64,000 nucleotides of DNA from Bolinopsis microptera (taxonomy: Eukaryota > Ctenophora > Tentaculata > Lobata > Bolinopsidae): assembly GCF_026151205.1 (NCBI RefSeq), contig NC_087083.1, positions 8,305,460 through 8,369,459 of the forward strand. Direction: 5' to 3'. Shown one piece after another: positions 9,622 through 21,070 of the stretch. The notes under the pieces were generated by a model that saw nothing but the letters and a program-made list of their open reading frames with translations, was not told the origin of the DNA and did no database searches. Positions within the stretch are counted from its first letter, which is position 1, and the number at the start of each line of letters is the position of its first letter. The position numbers and the translations under genes were made by a program.

Positions 9622-11144
9622 ACGTGAACCGAACTGCTGAAGGTAATTCGTTAGAAGGCTTACATCTCGATCCCGGGGTGCGGATAGAAGAAAAACATTA
9701 TTTATAGTCTTGGACACTTATAACTAGCTGATAGCACAGACTACGTTTTTGTTAGGAAGAATTAGGGTCCGCAAATATGATGTCATTGTCAAAGTATGAG
9801 TATTTACTTTGATAGACACCCGGCTTAGTTGTAGTGAACGTACGGAACGTTCACTAAAAATAGTTTGTGAACGCGTTCGCTAAAAGATTTAACGTTCGGA
9901 ACATAAGGTAAAGGAACGTTAATCAGATTTGAAATATTAACACGTCGACACGCCATCGTTTCCCGCAATTTTACTTGTTCTAGATGAGTTAGAAGAGTTT
10001 TAGCGCGCGTGTATGCACGTGTCAGCAGAAAATATTTTAAATGCTAATAATTTAGGTATTTAATGAAAAAATATGTTAGTCTCATTATCGTATAATGGTC
10101 AGCATCCGCAATGTCTATCAGTACAGCATCTCTACGTAATTGTGTACACTGTATAGTACACGGAATGAAGTATCGAGCATTAACAGATATATGTGTCATC
10201 ATTAATTATGGATGAAAATACCTTTGAACTATTGAAAGTTGATGATCAATAAACGTCATGCGGTTTGCTACAAGTACAGTCAAGTTAGTATAAGATCTGT
10301 CGAAATTCGAGTGAAATTATTTTCATTCCCATACATTCAAAAACTGAGCCAGTAAACCTTATTAATATTTAGACATGATAAGTAAAAGTAACTCCAATCA
10401 TTCCAATTTTTCGTCTGGTGTATGTGAGATTTTTCCCTCCAAATACTTTACCGGCTGATAAACATTAATATATTTCATGTACATCTGTTTTCCAAACAGT
10501 TTAAGTTAAAGACTAAAGTTACCGGTACGTGACCAGAACTGCATTGAGTGCATACGTGCGAATTTGATTTTACGCACGAATTAGTATTAAATGTTAGACC
10601 AAGAAATTTATCTAACACACAACTGTACTTCTGTACACTTCAATGATTGGGCTGATGACTCCAGTGAAAGGGCTGGTGACTCTAGCGAAAGTGCTGGTGA
10701 CGAGGAGAAAGACCATAAACCAGGGATTCCTTCGGGAGCATGTAAGATTATATCCAAAGTTTGTTCGCCAATGGGGTGTGTCTGGGTGTCAAAGATCTTC
10801 AAGGTGGGTGCTACTTGTGATGAACTCTAGAAGGATGGGATGGTAATACTCGGTCTGGCCGTCTGGAAGCCCATATAATTCCAGTTCAGAAACCGATTAA
10901 GGAGGTGCGGCTACTGATGAGAAGTCTCCTTAAAGTTTATTTGGGTTAGAAACGCCATCTGGGTCCCTACCCTCGCACAAGATTATTCTCAATTTTCTTG
11001 TTGTGTTCCACAATTCTACCAATAAGTATACTTACCTTTATGTACATGATATCTTTCTATAGCATATTCTCTATACAATAGTGTTTCTCCTATAATAATA
11101 TATTGTACATGACAGACATAGAACTTATCCTGACTGTCATCTTT
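9622..11144. other. Inner arm and loop of the inverted-repeat complex
   Basis: Bases 9640-9775 are the left innermost arm. Bases 9820-9990 carry an end sequence with GAACGCGTTCGC that recurs inverted at 14560-14712 and 16436-16545. A short ORF at 10591-10830 has a two-fold acidic repeat (DDSSERAGDSSESAGDEE) but no recognisable family. Nothing else is supported. Confidence 0.5.
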
Positions 11145-12790
11145 TGCGGACCCTAATTCTTCCTAACAAAAACGTAGTCTGTGCTATCAGCTAGTTATAA
11201 GTGTCCAAGACTATAAATAATGTTTTTCTTCTATCCGCACCCCGGGATCGAGATGTAAGCCTTCTAACGAATTACCTTCAGCAGTTCCATAACTTAAGGT
11301 AGATACCATACTATACTACTTGTATCACGTCGCGATCCCCACCGACATGTCATTACTTTCTCTAAGTAGATTTTGAAGTGAAAATCGTTTCCGATTTTAG
11401 CGTTGATGTCGCTGAAAATTTCCGTGGTTGTTAGATTTGCCAAAAGCAAAAGTTCTTACTTCTTTCTGATCAAGGTATCCCATTAGCGTTGCATCACCAT
11501 TAGCCTTAGGTAAAGGTATAAAATTCGATAACTGTTTTATCGTCTTATCGGTATCCGCATGATTTTCTGATCTAATTCTACCGGCCGAATGGCAAAGCGA
11601 TAAACATTATTTTTCATAACACATCCGCGTTTTCCGACCAGTTTAAGTTAAACAAGGTTAACGGTGACCAGTCCTGTGGACAATGACATGGAGCCTATTA
11701 CCTATGATTATAAATTTATAATAATGCAATTCACAGAATTGCATTTTGACGTACTTTTGGGAGTACCAAAAGCGCGCAAACTAAATATATTTGACGCGCG
11801 AATCTGTTTTTGAAAGAAACTGATCAAAGTGAAAGAGAATCTAATTTGTAATAACATCGCGCGGGGAATAATATTGGTCACGTACGTGTAATAATAAAAC
11901 TATACTATAAGTATACGAATACCTAACGATTCCCTTGAAAATAAGGATAATCTATAAATCACTTTGACGTGGGACTGGGAAGCTATTCTCGCACATAACT
12001 TACGAATCCAAAATTACTAGGTCTAGAGAAGGTTCCAAAATCAAACCAGCAATGATAAGTTTATCTTATTGAACTTTAATTAACTTAAATTTTGAATCGA
12101 CACCAATTCAAATTGAACGCTCGAGAGTCTGAGAAGAGGCCCCAGCTAGGGCATAGCGTACATATATTAATATCCGTTTAACCTTAAAGTTAAATAGTCT
12201 GCCCATTTACGTTCAAGTCAACGCCCGTACGTAAACGTTTGAATGCCTCCGGGCTCCGAGCGTTCATTTTAATGTCCGTTTTTAACTTTAAATGGATACA
12301 ATGAGATAAAACTATGTTGTCGGAATTAGACAGTAAATAAACAACAATGAATAAAAATAAGTCACTAGTATAGCAATAAGCAAATAATAATAAAATTATT
12401 GCTCCTTAATTCGTGAATTTTTCATAAGACGCAAACTTGTGTTAACATAAATATAATAACATAAATATAATAACATAGATAATAATAAGGTCTCGCTGCT
12501 TGTTAACTGTGAGGCGGTTTTTTTTAATTTTTATCACCCAGTCGTACAAGCTCCAATTCGTCTCACAGGGTGAGGCTGATGTCGATTGCGACAGCGCTTT
12601 CATTGGAAAACTGATCTGTAGTTCGGGTACCTCTCAACCGAAGTTGCTCCACCAAGAGACTGGACCGGCAGAATCTTGGCTAAAACTTGAGGCAGCGTCA
12701 GTAGAGAATAAGCCTCTTTTCTCTCGGTAGAACGTGTACTGCGAAATTAAAGTATCTTCTTCTTTGTTGCGCCGTCACACCACGTGTCCA

Positions 12791-12886
12791 TTTGTCATAT
12801 ATTGTATGACCCGCCGCGCACGAAGTGCGCGGCTCCCCCTGTAGCGTCGAAGTGAAGCGGCAGTGGGGGTCACCGCGTGATACAAA
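12791..12886. mobile_element. 96-bp MITE with TGTCCA target duplication
   Basis: Bases 12785-12790 and 12887-12892 are both TGTCCA. The mirrored left arm (about 6890-6900) has a single TGTCCA and no insert. The ends are related inverted repeats: TTTGTCATATATTGTATGAC on the left, and TTTGTATCACGCGGTGACC read inward from the right. The centre is GC-rich. Confidence 0.85.
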
Positions 12887-12914
12887 TGTCCATGACATCT
12901 AGAAACTCCTTCCA

Positions 12915-13337
12915 AGTAGTAGAATAATATTGATTGCTCAATGAAATAAATGATTACGATTAAAATGTGGTATATAAGTCGTTCGTTTTTGGTGAAGTAT
13001 TATCAGTTGCCATCATCAACAACAACAACAACAGCTATTCCAATTCCTGACATGGTACTCTTCTGTCTAATAGTAATGGACGAAATTAATGGACCCACCG
13101 CCTCCCGTAAGGTTGCTTAATCGTTTAATAAGCCTTGACACCACCGCTGATTGAAATTCGCGTGCGATGATGTGAACCCTGCTTGATTCAGGGGATGATG
13201 TGAACCCTGCTTGATTCAGGGGATGATGTGAACCCTGCTTGATTCAGGGGATACTGTCATTATGCAGTAATGATCTGGTAGACAGGTGTTCGTGGACAGT
13301 TGTCCGCGGACAGTGGTCGGGCTATCTCGATACTGCC
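12915..13337. mobile_element. 423-bp insertion flanked by a 13-bp duplication
   Basis: GAAACTCCTTCCA occurs at 12902-12914 and again at 13338-13350, but only once in the mirrored left arm. The insert contains a TATATAAG box near 12972, an AAC-rich run (13018-13032) and three 28-bp repeats. A 13-bp duplication fits a retroposon better than a cut-and-paste element. The family is not recognised. Confidence 0.65.
13166..13249. repeat. Three perfect 28-bp tandem repeats
   Basis: Units begin GATGATGTGAACCCTGCTTG at 13166, 13194 and 13222. Confidence 0.95.
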
Positions 13338-13390
13338 GAAACTCCTTCCAGACATCCTGATTCGTGTGTTGATCAAATCCCTGATATATA

Positions 13391-14251
13391 CCGTAGAATG
13401 GGGGAACTTCGCCATGTTTTACAGCTATTTCATGTTATTTAGAAAATACGACACGAGTACTTGAAAAAGTTTATAGCTCATATGAACAGGATTGGTAAAG
13501 CAAATGTTTTCGTATGAACCACATCAGCCAGGCATAAATAGTCAGTTAGATTGGTGCCACTGAAATCAGGGCGAAGTTACCCTGCAATATGGGGTAACTT
13601 CGCCATTCTGAAACTATACCATATTCGGTGCTAAGCACCATACCACTCGAAACTCAATTATATTTCCTTGATATACCTGCCAATTTTACTTATCTAGCTC
13701 TAGCCTGCGTGTTACAATGGGCAATTTGGTCGCCGGCGGCCGGGGTAACATCGCCATGCTGCGGGTAACATCGCCGGGATGAAGTAGAAATGTAGTCGAA
13801 CTTCGCCAATACACGTGCGTGACTTTGCCAGCCGCGCGCGAATTTCGCGCCAAACTTCGCCGAACAGATGGGATCAGAAGAGGGTAACTTCGCCACACAC
13901 AAATTTGAAAACTATATAATATCAGTTGTGTGCATCATGGCTAACTAAATTTGCCCTTAAATGAACAGGACATATGCTTATGATGTCACACAGAATTAAT
14001 TAAGGATATAATTGTAAAATATGGGAAATATGCAAGCAGGAAATTTTAGCCACTTTATAGCAATATTTCATGTTGCATGAGTTTAATTAACATAGTAAAC
14101 GTTTATTTTTGAATAGGAATACCTTTATAACCATTTGTTCAACACAATACTATACAAAAACTCGATCTCCTAACAATTCAAAACAGTAAAATGATTATTT
14201 GAAAAATAGTGGCGAAGTTCCCCGACACGGCGATTTTACCCCAATCTACGG
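13391..14251. mobile_element. Mariner-type non-autonomous element, TA target site, GGGTAACTTCGCCA-rich
   Basis: Terminal inverted repeats are CCGTAGAATGGGG (13391) and CCCCAATCTACGG (ending 14251), each flanked by TA. The mirrored left arm shows the unoccupied site (about 6815-6835). At 861 bp it has no transposase. The motif GGGTAACTTCGCCA or close variants recurs at least eight times in both orientations inside, making short ORFs that I do not regard as genes. Confidence 0.88.
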
Positions 14252-14770
14252 TAAGCCGGGTGAACACAAAACCCTACTGAATGTAGGGGGGAATGGAGCT
14301 CGAGCCACCTTTTGTTGGCAAGACTAATCATATCGCTTTTATAGTTTCAATTGCGAAAAGCAAAATTTGCTAACTTTAAGGCGAACAGATAATATTTGTA
14401 ATAAATTACACCAATGAAACCAACTGGAATCTTAAGACTATTGTCTGAAAATCTAAGCAAGACTATTATCGGCTCGAGAATTGAGCATAAATAGTCGACT
14501 TCTATCCAGAAACACTATATAGCGGAGTTTTAGGGCCTGAAAAGTGAAACGTGCATGCATGCGCGCTAAAACTCATCTAGAACATGTAAAATTGCGGGAA
14601 ACGATGGCGTGTCGACGTGTTGATATTTTAAATCTGATTAACGTTCCTTTACCATTATGTTGCGAACGTTAAAATCTTTTAGCGAACGCGTTCACAAACT
14701 ATTTTTAGTGGTCTGTACCTAATTAATGACGGCTAAACTAGGTAAATTTGCGCATGAACCTATCAATATA

Positions 14771-15518
14771 GGGACTGATGAAATCAAGGCAGTTAGTGGC
14801 ACAGAAATCGAAAGAATTAGTGATTTCATAAATCAGTAGTCAATGACTAGACAGGGTTATTGAAAATTACAAAGAATAAAATGGCGTCTGGACTTGGGAC
14901 CAGCTCATAGCACAGTTCATTAATGCAATCTGAAAACCATTCTGCTAGCTAAAAGTAAAAAATGATTTTGTTAGGTAAAACGTACTGAAAATTAAAATTA
15001 AGATTAAAAATTGAAAACGAACTGAACTAAAAAAAAGAATGACACGTCATGCTAAAATACATATTCCGAAGTAAAATTAATCCCAAATTTTCCCCAAATG
15101 TTAAAATACTTGTCGACAAAGATTTCAAACCGTTTGCGCAAGGTGCAGCAATATTAAAACTTTGTCGTGCAAGTTTACGAACTAAATTTTTACAATCCAA
15201 AATAAAACTGTTATAAGAACTATTAATACGAGCTAAACGAACTAACTGACTAATAAATTTACCATAATACTGGCCTTTGGGATTATTCCCATCTAATAGG
15301 GATAATTAATGACATCAAAATTATAATCGTTCCTCTTGTCGTAAAGTTTTTTTAAAAATTTTCCCTTATAAATATTGATAGTGATAGTAAGACTAATATC
15401 TAAAAAGTCAGTTTCACGAACTGAAGTATTATTTTTATTCATAATCATCTCTAGGGAGGATATATTTCACTTAAAACCCGTTCTAATGGACCAAAATCAT
15501 ATATAAGACCATACCATG
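14771..15518 (-). mobile_element. Insertion in the right arm carrying a retroelement relic
   Basis: The left arm is continuous across the equivalent site (about 6375-6395), so about 750 bp were inserted here. The minus strand contains a decayed RT-type coding fragment. Ends and target duplication are not clear. Confidence 0.65.
15100..15460 (-). pseudogene. Decayed fragment of an invertebrate retroelement protein (RT C-terminal region)
   Basis: Minus-strand reading gives NTSVRETDFLDISLTITINI, then FLKKLYDKRNDYNFDVINYP. After a frameshift it reads GNNPKGQYYGKFISQLVRLA, RINSSYNSF and NLVRKLARQSFNI. The pattern DFLDI..YDKR.D..F...N.P....IP....YG..ISQL.R.AR is one I associate with the region downstream of the RT catalytic core in a widespread group of invertebrate retroelements. 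The family name is uncertain. Stops and shifts show it is dead. Confidence 0.55.
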
Positions 15519-16053
15519 AAGATTATACTTTTCCGAGCCACCGTTGAGCCTATATTGTTCTAAATCTATGGCTGAGACCCATTGGATATCGGTTAGTTGC
15601 TGTTTGATAACTATAAGCGTATCAATGGTTGTTACAGTAAGCCCTCAACAGTTGAATACCATCCCCAAGCCAACAGTGATGATTAGTCGAAGCATAATGA
15701 AACTAGCCAAGTATTTAGCGAGACACAATGATGAACTGGCCGATCAAGCACTTTTTGGGATTCCCAGCATAAAATAACAACACCTGTTTCCAAACAGTTA
15801 AAGTTAAAGATTATAAACTTACCGTTGCCTAATTCTGAGAACATGGAACGCACACGTGCCAATATGATTTTACGCGCGAATTACCCAGAATTAACTGAAA
15901 CTGAATGCTGAAAGAGAATCTTATCAGTTATCGGCTATCGCGTCGCGCGGGGAATAATTTTGGTCACGTTCATCATTTTGTGTTCCCTTTTAAATACAAT
16001 TACCAGTGCAGAGAGTGGTTTCAGAAACGCAAATTCAACTTGCAAAGATCATT

Positions 16054-16196
16054 TTACCTGGGTACGGTACCTCGCTCAGGCTTTTGCATTTATTAAGGTA
16101 AACACATTGATTTAACATTGAACATATTATGGCGATTAAAAATATGTCTATAGCAGATAGGGCGGAATGACAGGTTTAGCAACGCCCAGGAATTAT
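16054..16196 (+). other. Recurrent structured motif, right-arm copy
   Basis: Flanked by ACCTGGG and CCCAGGAATT, which can pair, with GGCGGAATGACAGG near the 3' side. Mirrors 5727-5862. Confidence 0.5.
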
Positions 16197-16545
16197 AAGC
16201 AGCAAATTCTGCTACTGCTAGTGCTATCACGGAGAATCAAAGCAAATATTATAGTGGTACCGTGGCATGTCCATTCTTGGTCAGCGTTGTATAGGTTGCA
16301 TGGATAAGTCCCTGCTTGCTGTTGGCGTTGCTGCGGTGATGCTAGCTGGAACAATTGTCGGAGAACTCTTTGGCTTCGTTCTCTCTTCACTTCTTTCTCC
16401 GCACAAAACTGTTTAATCCGTGAGAGGCCCTGTTTTAACGTTCCTTATGTTCCAAACGTTAAAATCTTTTAGCGAACGCGTTCACAAACTATTTTTAGTG
16501 AACGTTCCGTACGAATTCACTACAAGTACAACTAAGCTATAAAGG

Positions 16546-17481
16546 CAAAATCATCGATTAGAGGCTTTTATCTTAAAGAGTGAACCGGAACGTGAAACAG
16601 ATCCTATTGCACGGTGGAGAACCAAACTAGCAACTTTTCTATTATGAATACGTTCAGTAGGTGAAATTTATTGTTATTAATTTTTACCTGTCAGATACGT
16701 AAAATAACAAAGTAATCTCTCCGTTAGGCGTTCGGGTAGGAGAAATAAACAAGCTGATAAGAGACAATAAAATTACAAACGTATGCAATTAGTGTGTGGC
16801 GTGAGGTATATTTACTTTAATTTTTAGTGCCGACTTTAGCTTCAATGATATCACCGCGCACCGTTAACATACTCATAGTCTGGACAGCACCCTTCTAAAT
16901 CCGAAAAGTGTCATACTTGTAGTAAATATTTGGTAGAATTCGGTCCAGGACAAGCTATTAAATTTTTTGCTGCGCTCCGGTCTATCACAGCAGTTTTCCT
17001 AATACCGTAGAGAAGTTTTTTTTATTAACAAATAAAACTCGATTACTAGACTCCTAGCCTGATACGAACTAAATTAAAGATTGCTCATAATGAACTTATC
17101 ATCTTATCATAAGTAAAAATAAATGCTGTTAGCTGTGAGCTTTTGCTGGTCCCATGAATATAATTCAATGGATATGATATAATATAAATATTAATATACT
17201 TGTACATTTACGAGTCTTCTGAATCTATTATATTACATAATACACGACTTCTCATTTCATAATTCATATCAAACATTTATATACTCATGCAGCGAGAACA
17301 AAATATTTAGTGTCGAAACTAACACAAGCAGTCATATTGCCGTGTTGTAAAACGGCCGACCGTTTACTACAAGTTAAGTCAAGTCAAATCAAATCAAAAC
17401 ATAGTTTTAAAAAACGTATACGCTATCTGCAACATTTGACATCTAGCACAACGTGCACAGTCTGGTTTAGTCAATAATGTT
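16546..17481. other. AT-rich spacer, nothing recognised
   Basis: No ORF with family features, no RNA gene and no internal repeats were recognised. Confidence 0.5.
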
Positions 17482-17560
17482 ACCTGGGAACCTCAGGCTA
17501 TCATGTTCATTAATGAATAGAGATTCGGCGGAATGACAGGCTGAGCGCTGCCCAATAATC
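17482..17560 (+). other. Recurrent structured motif, compact copy
   Basis: Reads ACCTGGGAACCTCAGGCT, a small hairpin, then GGCGGAATGACAGGCTGAGC and GCCCAATAAT. CTCAG/CTGAG and TGGG/CCCA can pair to enclose the hairpin. Confidence 0.55.
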
Positions 17561-17639
17561 AACAATGCAGCTCTAAACGCTGCGGACTTGCTATTATAAA
17601 AATTGATGAGCGCTCGATTTGAAATCCCGACGCGCATAA

Positions 17640-17875
17640 AAACTGCCACTAACTGCTACTAACTGCCACTAACTGCCACTAACTGCCACTAACTGCTACT
17701 GTCGCGCGCAAATGCGTGGGCGCGATTGTAGCAGTTAGTGGCAGTTAGTGGCAGTTAGTGGCAGTTTGTAGCAGTTAGTGGCAGTTTGTGGCAGTTAGTG
17801 GCAGTTTGTGGCAGTTAGTGGCAGTTTGTGGCAGTTAGTGGCAGTTTGTAGCAGTTAGTGACAGTTTCTTTGCAC
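17640..17875. repeat. Minisatellite at the right end of the inverted-repeat complex
   Basis: Same AACTGC-based 20-bp units as 4716-4970, again changing orientation around a GC-rich turn near 17700 (CGCGCGCAAATGCGTGGGCG). The flank GACAGTTTCTTTGCACTT is the complement of the flank near 4700. Confidence 0.92.
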
Positions 17876-17890
17876 TTAGCTCCTCCTGTG

Positions 17891-18511
17891 AGGAGGAACC
17901 CCTGCAAGCTTTAAAGGGCTTGTGTTACTTTAACATCACTTTTGAATTTCACGAAAGCAGATAAAAGGTAGGTTTTCGTTGAATCAAAGTAAGCTAATAT
18001 CAATTAGAACGAGTATAATTGTGTTACTTTAATACATCGCTTGGTACTGTATTTTATAGTTAACTAACGACATTCTCGCTTTAGGTTATTTTATATAAAA
18101 CACTTTTATCATTGTTGATTGTGACTTGTCCAATCATTGCACTAGTTTATTACAAAGATTATCAAAATCTTGCGGTAAAATTATTATACAAGCACCCATA
18201 AATGACAAAAGTCATTTAATTTCAACATTCCTCATTGCTTTTGTGATTTCCTGCAGCTCTTACTACTGGGCAGCTCTTACTACTGGGCAGGTCGCCCCGT
18301 GGTGGTTCATGGAGGCGTCTCAAAAAAAACTGACTGAACTATAACATATAATCTAAATATGATAAGTGCTTATTAACCTCTCTGCTTTAATTCAAACCTT
18401 TTATAGAATCTACATATGAACTTACAATGTTTTGCAGTTTTAGTGACGTTGCAGAAACTCCGGAATACTGTGGATTGGGAGGAGGAGAAAGTGATAATTC
18501 TGTTATATGGC
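17891..18511. other. Spacer, nothing recognised
   Basis: Contains one short direct duplication (CAGCTCTTACTACTGGG twice, near 18254 and 18271). No gene is supported. Confidence 0.5.
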
Positions 18512-18625
18512 CTGTTTCTAGGACACGATAAACTTCCTAATAAGGTATTTTTTTCAGGATACGATAAACTTCTTAATAAGGTATGATCTGTAGCTAGGAC
18601 ACGATTAACTTCCTAATACAGTATG
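18512..18625. repeat. Three imperfect tandem repeats of about 37 bp
   Basis: Units share GGAYACGATWAACTTCYTAA. A hairpin ACGGGTAG/CTACCCGT follows at about 18684-18707. Confidence 0.75.
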
Positions 18626-18779
18626 TGTAGATGATAACCTCCCTTCCTCTTCTAGATCAGATGGCTAAGTTACGGTGCAAAGACGGGTAGCTTGAGACTA
18701 CCCGTTGTTACCTATAATCTAACTCACTCTTTCCACATACGCGGCTAACCTGTTCCCGATCAATATTCAGGTAGTGGAG

Positions 18780-20638
18780 AACTTAGAGTTAGATTATTTA
18801 TTCCGCTTTTTGACTTTCCCCAGTCTTCATGCTAGATTCCCGTTCATTTTAGAGCCTCATTTAATCAGTCGGCCTTACTAAAGAACCTCTCACCCTAATA
18901 AGAACACGTAACTTGAAGTCTGATCGACTACATAGCTTTCGCTACAGCACTAACACGTGCATTTACAGAGGAGCAAAAGTTTGTGGAGGCATCCTAGAAC
19001 GGTACATATTAAAATATATCATGCACAGGTGCCATTCTGTTTGTTTGGTTCACAGCTATTTCCTACTCCTAGACTCCGTGTTCGGACTTTTGATTTCTGT
19101 ACCAGTTTATCGTTAACTTAGAGTTAGATTATTTATTCCGCGTTTAGATTTTCCCCACTCTCCATGCTAGATTCCCGTTCATTTTGGAGCCTCATTTAAT
19201 CAGTCGGCCTTACTAAAGAACCTCTCACCCTCTTAAGAACACGTAACTTTAAGTCTGATCAACTACATAGCTTTCGCTACAGCACTAACACGTGCATTTA
19301 CAGAGGAGCAAAAGTTTGCGGAGGCATCCTAGAACGGTACATATTTTAATATATCATGCACGGGTGCCATTCTGTTTGTTAGGTTCACAGCTATTTCCTA
19401 CTCCTAGACTCCGCGTTCGGACTTTTGATTTCTGTACCAGTTTATCATTAACTTAGAGTTAGATTATTTATTCCGCTTTTTGATTTTCCCCACTCTCCAT
19501 GCTATTATTGCTAGATTCCCGTTCATTTTAGAGCCTCATTTAATCAGTCGGCCTTACTAAAGAACCTCTCACTCTAATAAGAACACGTAACTTGAAGTCT
19601 GATCGACTACATAGCTTTCGCTACAGCACTAACACGTGCATTTACAGAGGAGCAAAAGTTTGCGGAGGCATCCTAGAACGGTACATATTTTAACATATCA
19701 TGCACGGGTGCCATTCTGTTTGTTTGGTTCACAGCTATTTCCTACTCCTAGACTCCGTGTTCGGACTTTTGATTTCTGTACCAGTTTATCGTTAACTTAG
19801 AGTTAGATTATTTATTCCGCTTTTTGATTTTCCCCACTCTCCATGCTATTATTGCTAGATTCCTGTTCATTTCAGAGCCTCATTTAATCAGTCGGCCTTA
19901 CTAAAGAACCTCTCACCCTAATAAGAACACGTAACTTGAAGTCTGATCGACTACATAGCTTTCGCTACAGCACTAACACGTGCATTTACAGAGGAGCAAA
20001 AGTTTGCGGAGGCATCCTAGAACGGTACATATTTTAACATATCATGCACGGGTGCCATTCTGTTTGTTTGGTTCACAGCTATTATCTACTCCTAGACTTT
20101 TGATTTCTGTACCAGTTTATCGTTAACTTAGAGTTAGATTATTATTCCGCGTTTTGATTTTCCCCACTCTCCATGCTATTATTGCTAGATTCCTGTTCAT
20201 TTCAGAGCCTCATTTAATCAGTCGGCCTTACTAAAGAACCTCTCACCCTAATAAGAACACGTAACTTAAAGTCTGATCGACTACATAGCTTTCGCTACAG
20301 CACTAAAACGTGCATTTACAGAGGAGCAAAAGTTTGTGGAGGCATCCTAGAACGGTACATATTTTAATATATCATGCACGGGTGCCATTCTGTTTGTTTG
20401 GTTCACAGCTATTTCCTACTCCTAGACTCCGTGTTCGGACTTTTGATTTCTGTACCAGTTTATCGTTAACTTAGAGTTAGATTATTATTCCGCGTTTTGA
20501 TTTTCCCCACTCTCCATGCTATTATTGCTAGATTCCTGTTCATTTCAGAGCCTCATTTAATCAGTCGGCCTTACTAAAGAACCTCTCACCCTCTTAAGAA
20601 CACGTAACTTTAAGTCTGATCAACTACATAGCTTTCGC
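18780..20638. repeat. Satellite array, about 335-bp unit, 5.5 copies
   Basis: Copies begin at AACTTAGAGTTAGATTA at 18780, 19115, 19450, 19794, 20125 and 20468; the last is cut at about 20638. Spacing is 331-344 bp. Differences are mainly a 9-10 bp insertion (CTATTATTG) gained from the third copy onward, a short deletion in the fourth copy, and scattered substitutions. No conserved ORF spans the unit. Confidence 0.95.
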
Positions 20639-20761
20639 ATACCGTTTCGTATCACGTATTTATCATCTCTCCTTCTTCAGAGACTGGCTTTATTTCAACA
20701 TACCGTATCGTATCACGTTTTTATCGTCTCTCCTTCTTCAGAGACAGGCTTTCTTTCAGCA

Positions 20762-21070
20762 TGGTTACCCAGAGACTTGATGGTATCAGGGTTCTTGATG
20801 TTCTGAGTAATGAATTTAGTTTTTCCCTTCATTCATTCTAAGTCCCACTGTGGCAGCAACCCTTTCTATCTCTTGCATCAGCGTCTCTGTCTCCTTTTCA
20901 GTATCTGCTATCAGAGCAATGTCATCCACAAAACCAGTGACCGATATCTTCTCCACCTTGACTCTCCTACTCCTATAAGGCTTTTAATGGTAAATCCTAT
21001 TTCAGGGTGCTTGCTTAAGGCTTGTCTCATACAATAGTCTAGGGCTATTATAATGAACAGGTACGGTATG
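20762..21070 (-). pseudogene. Fragment of RTE-type reverse transcriptase
   Basis: The minus strand matches the RTE element at 42475-42785 almost throughout: LFIIALDYCMRQALSKHPEI, then TGFVDDIALIADTEKETETL, then ERVAATVGLRMNE. The catalytic block reads FVDD instead of FADD. About 300 bp survive, with no ends visible. Confidence 0.9.

Larger units (their letters stand above)
4690..17890. repeat. Large nested inverted-repeat complex (about 13 kb)
   Basis: Long stretches of the left half recur as reverse complements in the right half, in mirrored order: 4716-4970 with 17640-17875; 5460-5760 with 16150-16435; 5880-6410 with 15520-16060; 6560-6840 with 14252-14515; 6890-7990 with 11750-12800; 8000-8330 with 11370-11750; 9640-9775 with 11145-11285. 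The loop is about 9.78-11.14 kb. Arms differ by point changes and by distinct insertions, so this is not a simple sequencing fold-back. Parts of the loop repeat arm sequence: 10235-10295 is the reverse complement of about 5320-5370, and 10480-10590 resembles 15780-15900. No transposase for the whole unit was found. Confidence 0.85.

Noticed and set aside
13686-13902. Overlapping minus-strand 70-codon frames
   Set aside because: They run through the GGGTAACTTCGCCA repeats of a non-autonomous mariner-type element, with no family features.
4690-17890. Polinton/Maverick or large DNA virus remnant as an explanation for the inverted complex
   Set aside because: No polymerase B, integrase, capsid, ATPase or protease signature was found in either arm.
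18780-20638. Hammerhead ribozyme in the satellite (CTGATCGAC, CTTTCGC)
   Set aside because: The required CTGANGA and GAAA boxes are not present in the needed arrangement.
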